Shown piece by piece: positions 18,913 through 28,360 of a stretch of DNA of 64,000 nt (position 1 is its first letter; each line of letters starts with the position of its first letter). Source of the stretch: Jonquetella anthropi DSM 22815 (GTDB lineage: Bacteria > Synergistota > Synergistia > Synergistales > Dethiosulfovibrionaceae). The notes beneath the pieces were generated by a model. That model was given only the letters and a program-made list of their open reading frames with translations, did no database searches and had not been told where the DNA came from. Both the position numbers and the translations under genes were made by a program. The DNA lies in assembly GCF_000237805.1 (NCBI RefSeq), contig NZ_CM001376.1:920349-984348 (forward strand), read 5' to 3'.

Positions 18913-20745
18913 GTGAGCAGACTGAGTATTGTCACCAAGGATCAGGCTGAGGTTACAGTTGAAGGCCTGTACAAGGACATGGAGCGCCGTATTCAGGCAA
19001 GCCCGCCGGGACTCTGCCCGGTGGACTTGGCGGTTTCTTTCCTTCATATCTGTCACTCCCAGTCCTGCGGCAAGTGCACGCCCTGCCGGGTTGGGCTGAA
19101 CCGCCTTCAGGACCTGATTAACGCGGTTTTAAGCGGGAAGGTCCAGTTGGACGCCCTGCAAACGATCGAGACGATGGCCGAGAGCATTTACCTTTCTTCT
19201 GACTGCGCGATCGGCCAAGAGGCGGCCCGCATGGTGCTCATGGGTGTCAGGGGGTTCCGCGAGGACTACGAGGAGCACGTCGTTCACGGCCGGTGTCTGA
19301 GGACCCAAAATCAGCCGGTGCCGTGCGTCTGCCTCTGCCCCGCCCACGTGGACATTCCCGGCTATTTGGCGCTGATTCACGCGGGACGGTACAGCGAGGC
19401 AGTTCAGCTGATCCGCAAGGACAACCCGCTGCCGGCGGTCTGCGGGATGATCTGCGAGCACCCGTGCGAGACACGCTGCCGCCGCACGATGGTTGACAAC
19501 CCGATCAACATTCGGGGGCTGAAACGCTACGCGGTCGAGCACGAGGGAGAAATTCGCGTGCCCGAGCGAATGCCTCTCACTGGCAAAAAGGTGGCCGTGG
19601 TGGGCGGAGGCCCCGGCGGGCTGAGCGCGGCGTATTACCTCTCCCTCATGGGGCACGACGTGACGATTTACGAACAGCGGAAGAAGCTGGGCGGCATGCT
19701 CCGATACGGCATACCGGCCTACCGTCTTCCGCGGGAAGTGCTCGACAAGGAGATCGCCGGCATTCTGTCGACGGGCATTCACGTCAAAACGGAGATCAGC
19801 ATCGGGAACGACTTTTCGATTAAGGACCTGCATGACCATTACGACGCCCTGTACGTGGCCATCGGCGCCCACATCGACAAGAAACTAGGCATTGAGAGCG
19901 AGGAAACCGAGGGCGTCATTTCCGCGGTGGAAATGCTCCGCGCAATCGGTGACGACAACTACCCCGACTTTACCGGAATGAACGTGGTCGTTGTCGGCGG
20001 CGGCAACGTGGCGATGGACGTGGCCCGTTCGGCTGTCCGGTGCAACGCCAAGTCGGTGAAGCTGGTGTACCGGCGCCGCAAGGAGGACATGACGGCTCTG
20101 CCCGAAGAGGTGGAAGGCGCCATCGCCGACGGCGTGGAGATTGTGGAGCTCCACGCGCCGCTTCATATCATCAAGGACAAGGACAACAAGCTTGTGTCGC
20201 TGAGCGCCCAGCCGCAGATCATCGGCGAGTTCAAGGGCGGCCGGCCGTCGCCGGTCAACGCCGATGTGCCTGAGGTGTTCTTCCCCTGCGACCGCCTGCT
20301 GGTAGCCATCGGCCAAGGGATCGAGTCCCGCAAGTTCGGTGAGTACGGCATGCCGATCAAGCGGGGCGCTATTGAGTGTCTCGACACGAGCGGCGTGAAG
20401 GATACGCGGGGAATTTTTGCCGGCGGCGACTGCGTCACAGGGCCGGCGACCGTCATTCGGGCGATCGCGGCCGGAAAAGTCGCGGCGGCCAACATCGACG
20501 AGTATTTGGGCTTTAACCACGTGATCGAGAGCACCATCGAAGTGCCTCAGGTGCGGTTTGACGACCACACGACCTGCGGCCGAGTCAACATGGCCGAGCG
20601 CCCGGCGGCTGAGCGCGTTCACGATTTCAAGCTGATGGAACTGCCCATGACCGACGAGGAAGCCTTTCAGGAGTCGGGACGCTGCCTGCGCTGTGACCAC
20701 TTCGGTTACGGCGTGTTCAAGGGGGGGCGAATCAGACAATGGTAA
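18913..20745 (+). CDS. NuoF-C-terminal / GltD-like FAD-NAD(P) oxidoreductase linked to [FeFe] hydrogenase
   Basis: About 610 residues. The N-terminal part has the NuoF C-terminal [4Fe-4S] motif (CGKCTPCRVG, then SSDCAIGQ). A GltD-type domain follows: VCLCPAHVDIPGYLALI, CGMICEHPCETRCRR (iron-sulfur cysteines), FAD loop VVGGGPGGLSAAYYL and NAD(P) loop VVGGGNVAMDVARSAVR, ending in CLRCDH. It presumably moves electrons between NAD(P)H and the hydrogenase encoded 7 nt into its 3' end. GTG at 18913 is preferred (GAGGGG 6 nt upstream); a TTG 25 codons earlier is also in frame. The pairing is that of HydDB group A2, 'glutamate synthase-linked', hydrogenases. Confidence 0.85.
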   Translation: MSRLSIVTKDQAEVTVEGLYKDMERRIQASPPGLCPVDLAVSFLHICHSQSCGKCTPCRVGLNRLQDLINAVLSGKVQLDALQTIETMAESIYLSSDCAIGQEAARMVLMGVRGFREDYEEHVVHGRCLRTQNQPVPCVCLCPAHVDIPGYLALIHAGRYSEAVQLIRKDNPLPAVCGMICEHPCETRCRRTMVDNPINIRGLKRYAVEHEGEIRVPERMPLTGKKVAVVGGGPGGLSAAYYLSLMGHDVTIYEQRKKLGGMLRYGIPAYRLPREVLDKEIAGILSTGIHVKTEISIGNDFSIKDLHDHYDALYVAIGAHIDKKLGIESEETEGVISAVEMLRAIGDDNYPDFTGMNVVVVGGGNVAMDVARSAVRCNAKSVKLVYRRRKEDMTALPEEVEGAIADGVEIVELHAPLHIIKDKDNKLVSLSAQPQIIGEFKGGRPSPVNADVPEVFFPCDRLLVAIGQGIESRKFGEYGMPIKRGAIECLDTSGVKDTRGIFAGGDCVTGPATVIRAIAAGKVAAANIDEYLGFNHVIESTIEVPQVRFDDHTTCGRVNMAERPAAERVHDFKLMELPMTDEEAFQESGRCLRCDHFGYGVFKGGRIRQW

Positions 20746-22472
20746 ACATCGTCATCGACGGCAAGTCCATTCAGGTACCAGAAAAGACGACCATTCTCGA
20801 AGCGGCCAAGTCCGTCGGGATAAAAATTCCTACCCTCTGTTACTTCAAGGGGCTGAACGAGATCGGTGCCTGCCGAATTTGCGTCGTGGAAGTCGAAGGA
20901 TACGACCGGCTTTTCACGGCCTGCAACAGCCCGGTCGAAGAGGGCATGGTGATACAGACCAACAGCCGAAAGGCCCGGGAGACGCGAAAGGCGAACCTGC
21001 AGTTTATCCTCTCGGAGCACCAGGACCGGTGCCCGATGTGCGTTCGCAACGGCAACTGCGAGCTTCAAAAAACCGCCGGAGACCTGAACGTTCACTCCAC
21101 GCCCTTTAAAAAACACATCGACGACCGAACCAGCAACCCAGATTTCCCGCTGATCCGAGATTACTCGAAGTGCATTAAGTGCATGCGCTGCGTGCAGGTG
21201 TGCGATAAGATTCAGCACTCCAACGTTTGGGACGTGGTGAACAGCGGTGGCACCATCACCGTCGACGTGGGGAAAGCCTACAGGCTTGAAGACGCGCCCT
21301 GCGTCCTGTGCGGTCAGTGCATTACCCACTGCCCGGTAGGCGCGCTTCACGAGCGCGACGACACGCAGAAGCTTATGGACGCGATCGACGACCCGGACAA
21401 GATTGTGCTCGTTCAGATTGCCCCGGCGATCCGAACCGCGTGGTGCGAGGAGTTCGGCATGAAGCCCGAGGAAGCGACGGTCAACCGGCTCGCCTCGGCC
21501 CTGAGAATCATCGGGTTTGACTACGTTTTCGACACCAACTTCTCCGCCGACCTGACGATTATGGAAGAAAGCAGCGAGTTCGTCGAGCGACTCACTCATG
21601 CCGACCAATTCAAGTTCCCCATGTTCACGTCCTGCTGTCCCGCTTGGGTTCGATTCGTGAAGGCAAACTGGCCAAAGTACATTCCTCAGCTCTCCACGGC
21701 CAAGTCGCCGCAGCAGATGTTCGGCGCGATCGCAAAATCGTGGTATCCCCAGCTGCTGGGAGTTGACCCCAAGCGGATTTTCTCCGTGTCCGTCATGCCG
21801 TGTCTGGCCAAAAAGGCCGAGTGCGCGCTGCCGACGATGAACAGCGCGGGCGCTGGACAGGACGTCGACTTGGCGATCACCAACCGGGAGATCACCCGGC
21901 TGATTCGGGCCCACCAGATTGACCCGACGGACTTAGAAGATGAACAGCTCGATATGCCGCTTGGCATCGGTAGCGGCGCCGGCGCTATTTTCGGCGTCAC
22001 AGGCGGCGTGATGGAAGCGGCGCTTCGAAGCGCCCATTACTTCGTCACCGGCAAAAACGCCTCGCCTGAGACGTTCAAAGCCGTCCGAGGCCAACAGGGC
22101 TGGAAGGAAGCGGAGTTTGAAATTGGCGGGACGAAGCTGAAAGTCGCCGTCGTCAACGGGCTGTCGAACGCCAACCAGCTGATCACAGAGCTGGAAAAAG
22201 GCCGAGTTCACTATGACTTCGTCGAAGTCATGGCCTGTCCTGGCGGCTGCGTGGGCGGCGGCGGACAGCCGATTCACGCCCAAAAGGAAATGGCGCCCGA
22301 CCGTGCCCCGGTGCTTTACAACATCGATAAAAAACTGCCGTGGCGGTATTCGCACGCCAACCCGTCAATCATCGAGTGCTATAAGAGCTACTTGGGCAAA
22401 CCTCTTTCTGAGCGAGCTCACCACCTGCTCCACACCGACGCCAACGGCTGGAAGATGCCCGGCGAAAAATAA
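20739..22472 (+). CDS. [FeFe] hydrogenase catalytic subunit, group A
   Basis: 577 residues. Reversibly makes H2 from protons. Domains in order: 2Fe-2S ferredoxin (C34, C45, C48, C62), His-Cys3 [4Fe-4S] (H94, C98, C101, C107), two [4Fe-4S] sites (C145-148-151-155 and C188-191-194-198), then the H-cluster motifs TSCCPAW (C299/C300), MPCLAKKAE (C354) and MACPGGCVGGGGQP (C500, C504), and the small-subunit tail. All expected ligands are present, so it should be active if maturases exist elsewhere; none are in the window. It overlaps the upstream flavoprotein gene by 7 nt. Confidence 0.96.
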   Translation: MVNIVIDGKSIQVPEKTTILEAAKSVGIKIPTLCYFKGLNEIGACRICVVEVEGYDRLFTACNSPVEEGMVIQTNSRKARETRKANLQFILSEHQDRCPMCVRNGNCELQKTAGDLNVHSTPFKKHIDDRTSNPDFPLIRDYSKCIKCMRCVQVCDKIQHSNVWDVVNSGGTITVDVGKAYRLEDAPCVLCGQCITHCPVGALHERDDTQKLMDAIDDPDKIVLVQIAPAIRTAWCEEFGMKPEEATVNRLASALRIIGFDYVFDTNFSADLTIMEESSEFVERLTHADQFKFPMFTSCCPAWVRFVKANWPKYIPQLSTAKSPQQMFGAIAKSWYPQLLGVDPKRIFSVSVMPCLAKKAECALPTMNSAGAGQDVDLAITNREITRLIRAHQIDPTDLEDEQLDMPLGIGSGAGAIFGVTGGVMEAALRSAHYFVTGKNASPETFKAVRGQQGWKEAEFEIGGTKLKVAVVNGLSNANQLITELEKGRVHYDFVEVMACPGGCVGGGGQPIHAQKEMAPDRAPVLYNIDKKLPWRYSHANPSIIECYKSYLGKPLSERAHHLLHTDANGWKMPGEK

Positions 22473-22544
22473 CTGGGCCGTTTCCGGACAAACCGGCCGA
22501 TCGCAAGCACGGGCCCTTCCTGCGACGACGCGGAGTTCTCCCAC

Positions 22545-22590
22545 GCGCGAGGGGCGCTTTCCACTTGGGAAGCGCCCCTCGCGCTATTTT
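22545..22590 (+). terminator. Terminator after the hydrogenase operon
   Basis: Stem GCGCGAGGGGCGCTTTCC pairs with GGGAAGCGCCCCTCGCGC (22545-22584), followed by ATTTTT. Confidence 0.88.
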
Positions 22591-22641
22591 TCGCGTTATG
22601 CCCCCTTTTCTTTCTCCCCCAGCCGCTACAGGCGTCACAAA

Positions 22642-22675
22642 AAGCCGCCGCCCACGAAGCTCGCGGGCGGCGGCT
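22642..22675 (-). terminator. Terminator after the DUF3798-linked importer operon
   Basis: AGCCGCCGCCCACGA (22643-22657) pairs with TCGCGGGCGGCGGCT (22661-22675), and TTTTTG follows on the minus strand. It faces the hydrogenase terminator. Confidence 0.88.
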
Positions 22676-22699
22676 CTATTAAAAGCTTGGTGCAGGAAT

Positions 22700-23089
22700 T
22701 TACTTGTTCTCTTTGACCTCCAGGGAGCCGGTGTTCCAGCCCAGCGGAACTCGGATTTCCCGTTTCGGGCCGAGCTGAGAGATGGTGAAGGGAACTTTTT
22801 TCTCCTCCACGACCTTGTCGTGATCGTCCAGCGTCTGAATGGTCAAGACGTGCTTGCGGCCGACAGCCGTGCCGACCATTTGGTCGTCCTCAGCGAGGAA
22901 AATCGGGTTCTCGCTGGCGTCGTCGATGTACACCTGAACGGCTTCCATCGGCGCGTACTCCTTGCCGTCAACCGTCACTTTGGTGTTAGAAAGCACGAGG
23001 TCGTACGCCTTGCCGATGTCATAGCAGTACGCGCCAAGAGCCGCAAAGACGATGATGATCAGGAGATTGACGAGGATTCTCCGCTTCAT
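22700..23089 (-). CDS. Small membrane-anchored protein, DUF6672-like, in importer operon
   Basis: 129 residues. One N-terminal membrane segment (LLIIIVFAALGAYCY) is followed by a soluble, mostly beta extracytoplasmic domain. No catalytic motif is visible. It overlaps the permease end by 4 nt, so it is translationally coupled to the importer and is likely an accessory subunit. The DUF6672 label is from memory of such operons and is tentative. Confidence 0.7.
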   Translation of the reverse strand: MKRRILVNLLIIIVFAALGAYCYDIGKAYDLVLSNTKVTVDGKEYAPMEAVQVYIDDASENPIFLAEDDQMVGTAVGRKHVLTIQTLDDHDKVVEEKKVPFTISQLGPKREIRVPLGWNTGSLEVKENK

Positions 23090-24204
23090 TTCGCCGCCCC
23101 CTCTGAGCCGCCTCTGAACGCTGCCCGGGCGCGCTCCCGGTCAGCATGCCGACGCCAGCCGTGAAGCACGAGCGCCAGAGAAATGATGCCGTAGGAGACA
23201 AACACGCGGAAGAACTCGCCCAGCTGGGCATCGCCAACCAAGTATTTGCCGGCCATCGGCGAAACGACGAACATCAGGTGGAACAGGAGCACGCCGGCGA
23301 AGACGTTCAGTATGGACGCCCGAGTGACCGACGCGCCGCCTACCAGCAGCGACGCGATAGCGAACGTTCCCGCCTGCTCGTGGCTGTTGTAAGTGTTCAG
23401 CGTTCCCACGTTCTGAAGGAAGATGATCTGGCCGTAGCACGCCAGAACGGTGGAGATGACGATAGAAATGACGCGGGTTCTCATCACCGGAATACCGGCA
23501 GAAGCCGCGACGGCGATATCCTGACCGGTTGCCCGCATGTCCTGCCCCAGCTTGGTCTTGCGGAACCAGACGATGAAGACGCAGAAGGCGGCGATGACGA
23601 TGAACGTGGCTAAGGGAATGTTAATCCCGTGAATGTTCATCGGGATCAGCTGGTCCAGCGACCGCCGAATGCCCTCCAAGTTGGTGACGTTGCGGATCCC
23701 GTACCCTCTCGACAGAACCAGCTTAGCGCTCTGAATTGGCACGACGCTGCCGAAGCCGTACAACACCACCAGCTGATAGACCCCGTTCATGAAGAACCCG
23801 AGGATATAGCTAGTGACCATTTCACGGCCCCGCGCCTTGTTCAGGATCGTGCCGCACATCCAGCCAAAAAGGATTGCCAGCGGCGTGGAGATGATGGCGG
23901 CGAGCACCATGCCGGGAATGCCGACGATGTTCCAGTCGCAGATGAAGATCAGGCCGATCTGCCCGGCCATGGCTCCCAGAACCATCCCGAAGTTGAGCCC
24001 CATACCAGCCATGATCGGCACGAGCAGGGACAGGACAAGGAACGAGTTGCGGGAAAGCCGGATCAACATCTCGTTGATCAGGTACTCGGCCGAGAACCGA
24101 GAAATCGGAATGGCGATCGCGCTGATGACGATGAACATGATCGGAACGGCGTTGGTGATGAGGAAGTACTTGAGCTTTTCGCTGCTGGAAGTCTGAGTCG
24201 TCAT
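23086..24204 (-). CDS. ABC transporter permease (BPD_transp_2 / BMP-type importer)
   Basis: 372 residues with about nine membrane segments. It resembles permeases of simple-sugar/nucleoside (Bmp-like) importers, with the conserved LDQLIPMNIHGINIPLATF region and the GGASVTRASILNVFAGVLL segment. It overlaps both the following small gene and the second permease by ATGA. The C-terminus is charged. Substrate unknown. Confidence 0.87.
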   Translation of the reverse strand: MTTQTSSSEKLKYFLITNAVPIMFIVISAIAIPISRFSAEYLINEMLIRLSRNSFLVLSLLVPIMAGMGLNFGMVLGAMAGQIGLIFICDWNIVGIPGMVLAAIISTPLAILFGWMCGTILNKARGREMVTSYILGFFMNGVYQLVVLYGFGSVVPIQSAKLVLSRGYGIRNVTNLEGIRRSLDQLIPMNIHGINIPLATFIVIAAFCVFIVWFRKTKLGQDMRATGQDIAVAASAGIPVMRTRVISIVISTVLACYGQIIFLQNVGTLNTYNSHEQAGTFAIASLLVGGASVTRASILNVFAGVLLFHLMFVVSPMAGKYLVGDAQLGEFFRVFVSYGIISLALVLHGWRRHADRERARAAFRGGSEGAAK

Positions 24205-25244
24205 GATCTCACCTTCGTCGCACGGGTCAGAGCATAGAGGATCATGCCGTTTGACACGATAATGCGGATGACCTCAGACATATCCGTCTGAATCATGCTG
24301 TTAATAACCGACGGCGTCATGGTCAGGATACCTTGGAACAGCAAGGTGCCCACGATCACGTTGGTGATCGTCGCCTTCTTGACCGACGCGCCGCCGATCA
24401 GGATCGCTGCCACGGCGGGGAACGCCATGTAGAAGGGGCCCATGTAGAGCTGGATAAAGCCGAAGCTCTGCTCGTACACTATAATGCCCATCGCGCCCAG
24501 AACCGTCGACAGGATAACTGACAGGGTTCTCATCCGATCGATGTTCACGCCGCTGGCTCTGGCGTACTCCATGTTCGAACCGACCGTCGTCATGGCCGTG
24601 CCGGTGCGGGTGCGCAGGAAAATGTACATCACCGCGCAGAGCAGGAAGAAGAACAGGAACATGCCAGTGTACAGCGTGAAGAATTGGTTGATCTGAATCT
24701 TGCCGATGCTGCCAATGGCGTGCTGCCAGAACCGCTCGACCGAAATGGTGGTACGCAGCCCCTTGCCGGCGTATCCCCAAACCATATCGGGGCTGTGGTA
24801 CGGCAGGACAAGCCACATGATGCACATCAAAGCGACTGACGAGAATCCGACGTAGGTGGCGATCATCATCTCGCTGCCCTTGACCTTGTTCAGCAGCAGC
24901 CCGTACAGCCAGCCGAACACCACGGCCAGAGGAATCGCAACTCCCATGGCGGTGAGCACGCCGGCGAGGCCGGTCATGTTCCACTCCACGCTGGTAATAG
25001 CGCCCAGCAACCCGGCGATGACGCCAAGCGGCAGGCCAAAGTTCAAGCCGCAGCCGGCCTGAATCATCGGAACCATGGCCAAGACCATGACGCCGTTCAT
25101 GCCGAACCGCACCAACATGTCGTTAATCGACGCGTCAAACCTGACCCCGACGAACGGAGCCAAGACGAACAGGGCGACCAAGAAGAGAGCAATGAGCAGA
25201 CGAGGCCAGCCGAAGTCGTCGATAAAGTCTCGAATTCGTTTCAT
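24201..25244 (-). CDS. ABC transporter permease (second subunit)
   Basis: 347 residues, about nine membrane segments; a paralogue-like partner of the next permease (shared GGASVKKATITNVIVGTLLF). It forms the likely heterodimeric channel. ATG at 25244, 4 nt after the ATPase stop codon. Confidence 0.87.
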   Translation of the reverse strand: MKRIRDFIDDFGWPRLLIALFLVALFVLAPFVGVRFDASINDMLVRFGMNGVMVLAMVPMIQAGCGLNFGLPLGVIAGLLGAITSVEWNMTGLAGVLTAMGVAIPLAVVFGWLYGLLLNKVKGSEMMIATYVGFSSVALMCIMWLVLPYHSPDMVWGYAGKGLRTTISVERFWQHAIGSIGKIQINQFFTLYTGMFLFFFLLCAVMYIFLRTRTGTAMTTVGSNMEYARASGVNIDRMRTLSVILSTVLGAMGIIVYEQSFGFIQLYMGPFYMAFPAVAAILIGGASVKKATITNVIVGTLLFQGILTMTPSVINSMIQTDMSEVIRIIVSNGMILYALTRATKVRS

Positions 25245-25248
25245 CGGA

Positions 25249-26844
25249 CTATTCCTCCCCTTCTTCGGCGTTGAGCATGAGCATTCCGAAGACCTCGGAC
25301 GGCTCGCTCGCCGGGCGGATCCCTACGATTCTGCCCTTATCGACGATGGCGATACGGTCGCAGATCGAGCGAAGTTCTTCCAGCTCTGACGAGATCATGA
25401 CGATGGTCATGCCCAATTCGCGGTTGTATTTTTTCAGCGTGTCCAAAACCGTCTTCTTGGCTCCCACGTCGATTCCGCGGGTGGGCTCGGCCACGAAGAG
25501 CAGTTTGGGGTGAGTTTCAAACGCCTTGGCAAGGCAGATCTTCTGCTGGTTGCCGCCGGAGAGCTCCTGCGCTAGCTGGTGCGGGCCGGTGCACTTGATT
25601 TCAAGCGCGTCGATGTACTTCTGGGCGCAGTCGTCCATCGCCTGACCGTCTCGAATCTTGAGCAGGCCGCCCAAAATGGGCTTGAGGAACCGCTGCTGGT
25701 TCTGCAAGGTGGTAAAGACGATGTTCCAAGCGATCGTCTCTTCGAGAAGCAGGCCAACGCCGCGCCGGTCCTCCGACACGGCGGAAATTCCCGCGCTGAG
25801 CGGCGAATTGGGGTTGTTCAGCTCCAGCTCTTTGTCCTCGAAGGTGACCTTGCCGCCGGCAGCGTACAAGCCCATGATGCCGTTGGCAATGCCCAGTTTC
25901 CCCTGTCCGGCCAGCCCGCCGATGCCGAGGATCTCGCCTTCCTTGATGTCCAACGTCGCGTCGCGCACCGTCTCGCCGGGCATGTCGACCCACAGGTGCT
26001 CGATTTTCATGGCCGTCTTGGCGTCTTCGTGGCTCCTGTGATCCTCTGCCGGCCGGCTTGAGTCGATCCGGCGGCCCACCATGGCGTTGGCAATTTCCCG
26101 AATGCTCGTGTCCTTCGGCTTGGTCACCAGTTCGACCCGGCCGTCGCGGAGAACGACCACGTCGTCGCAAACCTCCATAACCTCCTGAAGCCGGTGGGTG
26201 ATGAAGATGATCGCGATGCCCAGCTTGGCCAAGTGGCGCATGGACTCAAGTAGGATTGCCGCTTCGGACTCGGTCAGAACGGCCGTCGGCTCGTCAAGGA
26301 CGAGAATCCGCGTCTTGCTCTTCTCTATTTCCCGGGCAATTTCGGTGAACTGTTTGTGCCCTACGGGCAAGTCGGAAATCAGCGTCTCGCTGTCCAACGA
26401 GAAATTCAGTTTTTCGATGGCCTTTTCGGCCCGTTTCTTCATTTCCGGCCGGTCGAGGGTCTTCAGCCTGTCGCCGAAAGCCTCCACCAGCGGATTGTAC
26501 TTGAGCGACTCTCTGTTTAAAACGATGTTTTCGGTCACGTTGAAGCCAGGAATGAGAGAGAACTCCTGATGTACCATGCCGACGCCGGCTTCAAGAGCGT
26601 CTTGCGGCCCCTTGAAATGGACTTCCTGTCCGTCGATGAAAATCTTTCCCTCATAGCCGCCAGTCTCCTGGATGACCTTCATGCCAAAGAGAATGTTCAT
26701 CAGCGTGGATTTTCCGGCGCCGTTTTCGCCCGCCAGCCCGAGAATGTGCCCCTTTTCGAGGGTCAGGCTCACGTCGTGCAGAACTCGGTTGGAAAAGTAG
26801 GCTTTGCCGATGTTTTCCAGCCGGAGCAACGGTTCCCCTGCCAT
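25249..26844 (-). CDS. ABC transporter double ATP-binding protein (sugar/nucleoside type)
   Basis: 531 residues with two ABC domains. Domain 1: GENGAGKSTLMNILFG (Walker A), LPVGHKQFTEIAREI (degenerate signature region) and ILVLDEPTAVL (Walker B). Domain 2: GGLAGQGKLGIANGIMGL, an altered P-loop lacking the Gly-Lys-Ser/Thr end, LSGGNQQKICLAKAFETHPKLLFVAEPTRGIDVGAKK. Such asymmetry is usual in RbsA/MglA-type proteins. It powers the importer with the DUF3798 binding protein. Confidence 0.92.
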   Translation of the reverse strand: MAGEPLLRLENIGKAYFSNRVLHDVSLTLEKGHILGLAGENGAGKSTLMNILFGMKVIQETGGYEGKIFIDGQEVHFKGPQDALEAGVGMVHQEFSLIPGFNVTENIVLNRESLKYNPLVEAFGDRLKTLDRPEMKKRAEKAIEKLNFSLDSETLISDLPVGHKQFTEIAREIEKSKTRILVLDEPTAVLTESEAAILLESMRHLAKLGIAIIFITHRLQEVMEVCDDVVVLRDGRVELVTKPKDTSIREIANAMVGRRIDSSRPAEDHRSHEDAKTAMKIEHLWVDMPGETVRDATLDIKEGEILGIGGLAGQGKLGIANGIMGLYAAGGKVTFEDKELELNNPNSPLSAGISAVSEDRRGVGLLLEETIAWNIVFTTLQNQQRFLKPILGGLLKIRDGQAMDDCAQKYIDALEIKCTGPHQLAQELSGGNQQKICLAKAFETHPKLLFVAEPTRGIDVGAKKTVLDTLKKYNRELGMTIVMISSELEELRSICDRIAIVDKGRIVGIRPASEPSEVFGMLMLNAEEGEE

Positions 26845-26976
26845 AAAATTTACCTCCTCGGAAGCGCCCGCGCGTCCTGTCTCTGCAGCCGCCGCGCGCT
26901 CAGATTACCCGCACCAAAGCCACAGCGGAGTTCCCGCAGCGGCCAGAGTCACGTCACCTTCAGCGTCTCTCACTTA

Positions 26977-27009
26977 AAAGCGAGCGGGGACGGATCCCCG
27001 CTCGCTTTT
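26977..27009 (-). terminator. Partial terminator between the DUF3798 gene and its transporter genes
   Basis: AGCGAGCGGGGA (26979-26990) pairs with TCCCCGCTCGCT (26995-27006), flanked by AAAA and TTTT. It probably lowers transporter expression relative to the binding protein, as in many importer operons. Confidence 0.82.
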
Positions 27010-27044
27010 CAGCGGAATTTTCGCCGTTGTTTGTGCGAAATCAG

Positions 27045-28256
27045 TTACTTGATGGTGAAGTACTTCGCCGGGACTTCTTCCTTCGTCATTTCCATGTAGC
27101 TCTTGCCGAACACGTAGGTGTCCTGGTACACAAGGACGTGGTTCTTCTTCTCGACGCCGGTCTGGATGTCTTTGTAGTAGCTTCCGTTCCAAGCAGCGCC
27201 CGGGGTCTCCTTGCCGTAGGCCTCGAACAGGTCGGTCGCCTTGAAGTGGCGGCGAATCTTGGTGGCGTCGACGCCCTCTTCGATGTACTTCTTGGCCAGT
27301 TCGCCAAGAGCCAGCGTGTTGGTGAAGCCGTAGGAGTAAGCCCAAGTGCCCATGCGGCCAGCGCCGCCAGCCTTCACAACAGCCTCTTCGACCTTCTTCA
27401 GGATCGCGGGGAAGTTGCCGGCCACGTCAGACAGCTCGATGCCCAAGGCGCCGGGGTAACCCATCAGCGGCGACGGCAGGTCGGCCTCGATGAAGTAGCC
27501 GCCTTCCTGAGCGATGCGCTTGAGCAGGGGCTCAGTGTGAGCGTCGTTGGTGCAGAAGAAAGCGGTCTTGGGTCCGTACTTGGCAAGCCATGCCGGAACC
27601 TTCTCAAGGATAAACTGCTGAGCGCCGGCGACGCCAACGTCGCTGGTCGGGTCCGGAGCGGTCTCGAAGTGGAACTTGATTCCCAAGTCCTGGCAGGCCA
27701 CTTCCATGATGTTGCGGCGGCGGCTCAGGAGCTCATAGCTCATGTGGCGCGGGAAGGAAATGTGGACGAAATCGGTGCAGCCAAGTTTCTGAGCGCAGCG
27801 CGGGATCAGATAGCCGCGGGCGATGTTGTCAGCGTTGACGACGATATCAGCAGCCGTCTCGATGACGCCCGGGTCCTCGTGAGCTTCGCCGACCAACAGA
27901 AGGATGTCGGGGCGTTTCTCACGAATACGGCGATACGCTTCGGTCGTTCCGGGAATGCCCTGGTTCGTCACGACCGCCTTCATCAGCGGGTCGTCAGCAA
28001 ACGCGGCAATCTGGGAAATGGTGGTTTCCTGCTCGGTCATGAAGTTGTCCGGGTAGGTGATGTGCTTGATCATCCCGCCGTTGGCGACATCGCCGTACCG
28101 GGCGATCAGAGCTTCAGCACCGCGAAGGTCGTCCTCGGACTGGGAGACCGTGCCGGTGCAGACGCCGATGTGGAACTTGGCCGGTTCAGCCGCGAACCCA
28201 GCCGCCGCAACGCACAGAGCGCTGAGACAAATCAAACTTGCCGTGAGCTTCTTCAA
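27045..28256 (-). CDS. DUF3798 family periplasmic binding protein (copy 1)
   Basis: 403 residues. A signal peptide (MKKLTASLICLSALCVAAAGFA) is followed by a DUF3798 domain starting FHIGVCTGTVSQSEDDLRGAE, with IRRHFKATDLFEAYGKE and LVYQDTYVFGKSYMEMTKE near the end. No lipobox. The fold is expected to be a two-lobed binding protein. TTG at 28256 is the start, 8 nt after GGAGGG. It heads the operon with a double ATPase and two permeases, so it is the receptor. The ligand is unknown. Confidence 0.87.
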   Translation of the reverse strand: MKKLTASLICLSALCVAAAGFAAEPAKFHIGVCTGTVSQSEDDLRGAEALIARYGDVANGGMIKHITYPDNFMTEQETTISQIAAFADDPLMKAVVTNQGIPGTTEAYRRIREKRPDILLLVGEAHEDPGVIETAADIVVNADNIARGYLIPRCAQKLGCTDFVHISFPRHMSYELLSRRRNIMEVACQDLGIKFHFETAPDPTSDVGVAGAQQFILEKVPAWLAKYGPKTAFFCTNDAHTEPLLKRIAQEGGYFIEADLPSPLMGYPGALGIELSDVAGNFPAILKKVEEAVVKAGGAGRMGTWAYSYGFTNTLALGELAKKYIEEGVDATKIRRHFKATDLFEAYGKETPGAAWNGSYYKDIQTGVEKKNHVLVYQDTYVFGKSYMEMTKEEVPAKYFTIK

Positions 28257-28331
28257 AATGTTCCCTCCTTGATTTCCTGCAGTCGTTCCTCATGGTAATT
28301 CCCTATATGCGCGCCTTGCTGAACTGAATTT

Positions 28332-28360
28332 ATGATACCGCACAGGACTTTCAATGTCAA
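28332..28360 (-). promoter_or_regulatory. Promoter of the DUF3798 importer operon
   Basis: Minus-strand TTGACA (28360-28355), 17-nt spacer, TATCAT (28337-28332). The predicted leader is about 70 nt. Confidence 0.82.
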
